Shown: positions 6,596 to 9,578 of the stretch, piece by piece
How the letters are laid out: every line of letters starts with the position of its first letter
How positions within the stretch are numbered: the first letter of the stretch is position 1
Assembly (NCBI GenBank): GCA_046303115.1
Contig: JBKCGZ010000125.1
Coordinates: 1 to 9,578 of the forward strand
Source of the DNA: CAINEC01 sp046303115
Lineage (GTDB): Bacteria; Bacteroidota; Bacteroidia; AKYH767-A; OLB10
Length of the DNA stretch: 9,578 nucleotides
Direction of reading: 5' to 3'
Notes under the pieces: generated by a model
The model's database searches: none
The model's input: only the letters and a program-made list of their open reading frames with translations
What the model was told of the DNA's origin: nothing
Position numbers and translations under genes: made by a program

Positions 6596-7489
6596 TTAAA
6601 ACAATTCATACTCATAACGAAGAATCATGTGAGTATCACGACCTGCACGAGTCAAGTCAGTTTCATACACTACTTCTTCCTCTACCCTACCATCTTCATT
6701 ATAGTGAAAAGCATTTCGAGCAATCACAAAGTTGTTTTCATCAGATAACAACTCTTCAATAATGCGACCTTGATCATCATAGGCAAGTGTAGTAATTCGA
6801 GTATAATAACCTTTTGTTACTTTTTTAATCAAGCGCAAATTGTCATCATATTCGGAAGTGATTTCTAACAACTTCTTTCCATTAGCATTATTTTGAATAC
6901 AACGCTCTTCGAGACCATGCGTATTATAAGTATAAGCTGTAATTGTTTTATCATTCTCACTTGTTACAACATACTGCATCAACAAACCTTTATCGTTATA
7001 TTCATACTGATGCGTTTTATTTTGTGCATCATCAAAAAACGACACAACTTTTTTCTCAACTACATCTTGCTTTTCGTTGTATTGATAATTCTCAATTGAT
7101 TCTTTCTCCCCATCAGCATCATAATAAGTTATTTCGATTGGCAGATTGTTTTCATTGTAAACATATTCAGTACGCTCTCCTGATTCATCTCCATAAAATT
7201 TTGTTACAATGGTTAATTGATCTGCTTCATTTCGTTCGTGAACGAATTTTTCAACCACATCATCTAAAGGCATTTCTACTGTATGATCAATCAACGAACC
7301 TTGTTGATTATAGGCATAAGAATGACGCTCTTCAAGTTCACCCTCTTGATCATATTTTGAATCGACAACCACATTTCCTTTTTCATTAAACAAAATTTCC
7401 TGCAACAAGAATTCGCTTTCAGGAGTTGTATTTCCGGATAATGCAGAAGGAACAATAGCTCCGTGTTTAATTAATTTTTTAACAGCCAC
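6596..7489 (-). CDS. Hypothetical YD/RHS-like repeat protein, no signal peptide
   Basis: I recognise the repeat style but not a named family. The 297-residue protein is acidic and hydrophilic and is built almost wholly of units of about 25 residues. Each centres on an aromatic residue followed by Asn/Asp, usually within Y-x-Y-N-x-x-G: F34, Y60, a degenerate R86, then Y111, Y137, Y164, Y188, Y214, Y237 and Y263. Half-unit motifs such as KYDQEG and YYDADG fall between. This resembles YD repeats and MORN-like beta-hairpin strips, which form solenoids or barrels for binding or encapsulation. There is no signal peptide, membrane helix or toxin domain, so it is probably cytoplasmic. The start is GTG 7489: no Met codon is near, and the frame is closed upstream by the DUF1801 stop two codons earlier. 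Translation is probably coupled to that gene. Function unknown. Confidence 0.8.
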   Translation of the reverse strand: MAVKKLIKHGAIVPSALSGNTTPESEFLLQEILFNEKGNVVVDSKYDQEGELEERHSYAYNQQGSLIDHTVEMPLDDVVEKFVHERNEADQLTIVTKFYGDESGERTEYVYNENNLPIEITYYDADGEKESIENYQYNEKQDVVEKKVVSFFDDAQNKTHQYEYNDKGLLMQYVVTSENDKTITAYTYNTHGLEERCIQNNANGKKLLEITSEYDDNLRLIKKVTKGYYTRITTLAYDDQGRIIEELLSDENNFVIARNAFHYNEDGRVEEEVVYETDLTRAGRDTHMILRYEYELF

Positions 7490-7495
7490 TTTAAA

Positions 7496-7960
7496 TTATT
7501 TTTTAGTTTTTATAAATGCAGATTCATAGCAAGTAATCCAATCCTGCGGACTCATTTTAGAGCAAAGATCTCCAATCAAATCATAAGGGATATTATCCAG
7601 CTTTTTAAAACGGATACAACTTTTACCTATGTCTAATTTACCAATGTTTAGTTCTGTATAACTTTTCACGAACCAATCCATTAAATCAGGATTTGCATAA
7701 ATACCCATATGATAAATAGCAATAAAATTCTTCTGGGCCGCCAGACTAATAAATGGCAACTGCAGGGAGGGTTTACAATGATATCCTTTAGGATATAAAT
7801 CGAAAGGAACTACGAATGAAATCATGCCATAAGAAAGTGCGGCTTCGAACCCTTTAGGCAAAGATTTTTTAATCGTGTTGAATAGTTTAGTAACTACTTT
7901 GGCCTTGTCTTCATCCAATGAATCAAGGATGCCATTGATTGCTTTAGTATCGACTTGCAT
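7496..7960 (-). CDS. DUF1801 domain-containing protein
   Basis: This is a 154-residue soluble protein with a single DUF1801-like domain at about 20-140. The features I rely on are a helix ending in LPKGFEAALSYGMISFVVP (34-52), the SLQLPFISLAAQKNFIAIYH segment (65-84), and the closing GKSCIRFKKLDNIPYDLIGDL block (112-132), whose GKS-x-IRFK pattern is characteristic of this family. Some DUF1801 members are called iron chaperones by similarity to frataxin-like folds, but no clear metal site is visible here and I assign no function. There is no signal peptide. ATG 7960 lies 24 bases after the adhesin stop, and the stop lies 6 bases before the GTG of the YD-like gene, so this pair is likely co-transcribed. 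Functional linkage to the adhesin is not implied. Confidence 0.8.
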   Translation of the reverse strand: MQVDTKAINGILDSLDEDKAKVVTKLFNTIKKSLPKGFEAALSYGMISFVVPFDLYPKGYHCKPSLQLPFISLAAQKNFIAIYHMGIYANPDLMDWFVKSYTELNIGKLDIGKSCIRFKKLDNIPYDLIGDLCSKMSPQDWITCYESAFIKTKK

Positions 7961-7984
7961 AATTACATGCGAAGTTAATACATA

Positions 7985-9578
7985 CTACTTTACCAATGAA
8001 ACACGGCCGGTGTATTTATGATGTTCATTATCTTCAGATACTACATCGAACAGGTATACATAAACATCTTCAGGACAACGATTGCCCTCATTCCAGAATG
8101 AACCATCCCAAGGATTGGCCAAGTTATCGGAAAAATAAATCTTCTCACCCCATCGATTAAAGATGGTAAAAGTTGCAGATTTAATCCCCACTCCATAACC
8201 AGTAAACCCATCATTTTTCAAATCGTCGTTTGGCGAAAATGCACTCGGACACCAGAAGCTGAAACTTCCAACAATATGAACGTATTCATAAGCTGTATCG
8301 CGACATTGTTGTTGCGAAGAGGCAATCAATCGAACTTCATAAAGTCCTGTATCACTATACATATGCGATGGACTAAAATCAGTTGATGTAATATTATCAC
8401 CAAAATTCCAATTGTAATACGATGCACCTATGCTGTAATTATTGAAATTGATATTTGCTGTTATCAGTTGTGTTTCGCTTGGATCAGGAGTGAATTTGGC
8501 GATAGGCTTTGGATAAACATTTACCACATTATTATTCGTTATTGAAGCAGAACAACCATACTGGTTTGTAATCGTAAGCGTAACATTAAATGAACCTGCC
8601 GTTGCATACTGATGACTAGGATTTATTGCTGTTGACGAAGTGTTGTCTCCAAAATTCCACAAATACGAATTGCCTGGCCCGCTTGCAGAAGTCATATTAA
8701 ACACCGCGCTTACGGGACTACATCCTTGAATATTTCCAGGTGTAAATGATGGGGAAGGTATTGGATTAACAACTACATTGATTGCTTGCTGCGCATTTGG
8801 TGTTGTACATCCATCACTAACGGATACTATATACGAACTAGTTTGCGTAGGAGTCACATTTTGCGAACTACTGCTCAATCCATTATTCCACGAATATGCA
8901 TAAGGACCACCGTTACCACCAGAAGCTAATGCACTTAAATTAGAACTTTGTCCAACACAGATTGTATCATTATTTGCTGTAAGATTTAATTGTAATGGAG
9001 GATGAACATTCACCAATAAATTATTTAAAGATGCAGTACAACCATTTGCATCTGTAACAACAACTGAGTAATTTGTGGTTGCAGATGGCGAAACATTAAT
9101 TGATGAAGTTGTCTGTAGATTACTCCACAAATAAGAGTATGAAGGATTACCACCACTTACTAATAATGAAAGTGTTTGTGATTGACCTATACAAAGCGTT
9201 GAAGGCGTATTCGCATTAACAGTGATTTGTAGTGGCTGCGCAATTGATTTTGCAAGGGTATGTGTACAACCGTTAGCATCAGTAATTACAGCAGAATATA
9301 ATCCAGCAGATAGATTTGTTAAATTAAATCCGCTGTTAGAAGGAGTCCATGAAATCTGATAAGCTGGAGTTCCACCATTCACTGCCACTTGAATTGCACC
9401 ATCAGTACTTCCGTAACAGCTCACATCAGAAGAGGTAATAGTTGAAGTTAAATCCTGCGGTTCATTTACCGACCAAGTTGTTAAATCAGAGCAACCATTT
9501 GCATCAGTAACAGTAACTGAATAATTACCTGTAGGCAATGAAGAAATTACTGAGCTAGTTGATCCATTCGACCAATTG
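7985..9578 (-). CDS. T9SS-exported surface adhesin with SprB-like, PKD and gliding-motility C-terminal domains; N-terminal part outside window
   Basis: The frame stays open to the right edge, giving 530 visible residues; a TTG at 9538 sits inside a repeat and is not a start. Numbered from the first visible codon, residues 1-257 hold SprB/Ig-like units, three ending in TDANGC and one in the variant SDGC. Two PKD domains follow at about 273-355 and 357-437, each with WNFGD (307-311 and 390-394). The end (about 443-530) is a CHU_C-type domain: PSAFSPNDDLKNDGF, then FTIFNRWGEKIYFS, PWDGSFW and a C-terminal GRVSLVK. That last domain is known as the sorting signal of type IX secretion cargo linked to gliding motility, so the mature protein should be on the cell surface or released. 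Cys residues recur once or twice per unit, suggesting disulfides outside the cell. Whole-protein length and ligand cannot be judged from this fragment. Confidence 0.92.
   Translation of the reverse strand, partial: NWSNGSTSSVISSLPTGNYSVTVTDANGCSDLTTWSVNEPQDLTSTITSSDVSCYGSTDGAIQVAVNGGTPAYQISWTPSNSGFNLTNLSAGLYSAVITDANGCTHTLAKSIAQPLQITVNANTPSTLCIGQSQTLSLLVSGGNPSYSYLWSNLQTTSSINVSPSATTNYSVVVTDANGCTASLNNLLVNVHPPLQLNLTANNDTICVGQSSNLSALASGGNGGPYAYSWNNGLSSSSQNVTPTQTSSYIVSVSDGCTTPNAQQAINVVVNPIPSPSFTPGNIQGCSPVSAVFNMTSASGPGNSYLWNFGDNTSSTAINPSHQYATAGSFNVTLTITNQYGCSASITNNNVVNVYPKPIAKFTPDPSETQLITANINFNNYSIGASYYNWNFGDNITSTDFSPSHMYSDTGLYEVRLIASSQQQCRDTAYEYVHIVGSFSFWCPSAFSPNDDLKNDGFTGYGVGIKSATFTIFNRWGEKIYFSDNLANPWDGSFWNEGNRCPEDVYVYLFDVVSEDNEHHKYTGRVSLVK
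9038..9511 (-). repeat. Imperfect direct repeats encoding the TDANGC motif of SprB-like units
   Basis: A 21-base sequence close to ACAACCATTTGCATCAGTAA (plus-strand reading) occurs at 9038-9058, 9266-9286 and 9491-9511, with a few substitutions in each copy. Intervals are 228 and 225 bases, which are 76 and 75 codons, matching the protein repeat period. The flanking DNA is much more diverged than this core. Confidence 0.75.

Noticed and set aside
6231..6599. A 122-codon open frame on the plus strand
   Set aside because: It is antisense to the start of the UbiD homologue, which is strongly supported; its composition fits a shadow frame.
6943..7389. A 148-codon open frame on the plus strand
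   Set aside because: It lies antisense within the YD-like gene, is His/Leu-rich in the way reverse-strand shadows of Asn/Asp/Tyr-rich repeats are, and resembles no protein family I know.
9038..9511. Three spaced 21-base repeats as a CRISPR-like array
   Set aside because: The spacing is 225-228 bases, the copies are imperfect, and they encode a conserved protein motif inside an open frame.
9536..9538. TTG as the start of the adhesin
   Set aside because: It falls in the middle of a SprB-like unit; upstream codons up to the window edge read NWSNGSTSS, which matches the expected start of that unit.

Overview
The window comes from a low-GC, very gene-dense bacterial chromosome, almost certainly a Bacteroidota member (Chitinophagales, Cytophagales or Sphingobacteriales-like). 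Four things point there. The right-edge gene carries a C-terminal gliding-motility/type IX secretion sorting domain after SprB-like and PKD repeats. One clear promoter matches the Bacteroidota -7 consensus TAnnTTTG. Start codons lack Shine-Dalgarno sequences. The gene families (membrane-anchored EEP hydrolase, extended UbiD decarboxylase, M23 peptidase followed by a small MerR protein) are typical of that phylum. No RNA gene, insertion sequence, phage gene or CRISPR array is visible, and no gene-free stretch exceeds about 70 bases.

Layout, left to right. (1) Plus strand, 1-1180: the 3' part of an M23 peptidoglycan endopeptidase, then a short MerR-type regulator. (2) Minus strand, 3427 down to 1175: a tight three-gene operon, mqnD (futalosine-pathway menaquinone enzyme), hldD (ADP-heptose epimerase for LPS core) and a GtrA-type four-helix membrane protein, with gaps of 3 and 0 bases. 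(3) Plus strand, 3498-4631: an EEP-fold hydrolase with three N-terminal membrane helices, divergent from mqnD across a 70-base region. (4) Minus strand, right edge down to 4628: a large secreted repeat adhesin (its N-terminal part lies outside the window), a DUF1801 protein, a YD-like repeat protein and a UbiD-family decarboxylase, with gaps of 24, 6 and 48 bases.

Functionally this is mostly envelope and respiratory-quinone housekeeping: wall remodelling (M23), LPS precursor (HldD), polyprenyl-linked sugar transport (GtrA), surface adhesin (T9SS cargo), and two probable menaquinone enzymes (MqnD and the UbiD homologue) about 1.2 kb apart on the same strand. Both convergent gene pairs overlap at their stop codons, leaving no room for ordinary terminators.

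I found no convincing undescribed system. The points most worth a second look are the regular 10-unit YD-like protein that lacks a signal peptide, the apparent duplicated C-terminal module in the UbiD homologue, the probable near-leaderless mqnD promoter, and the stop-codon overlaps.
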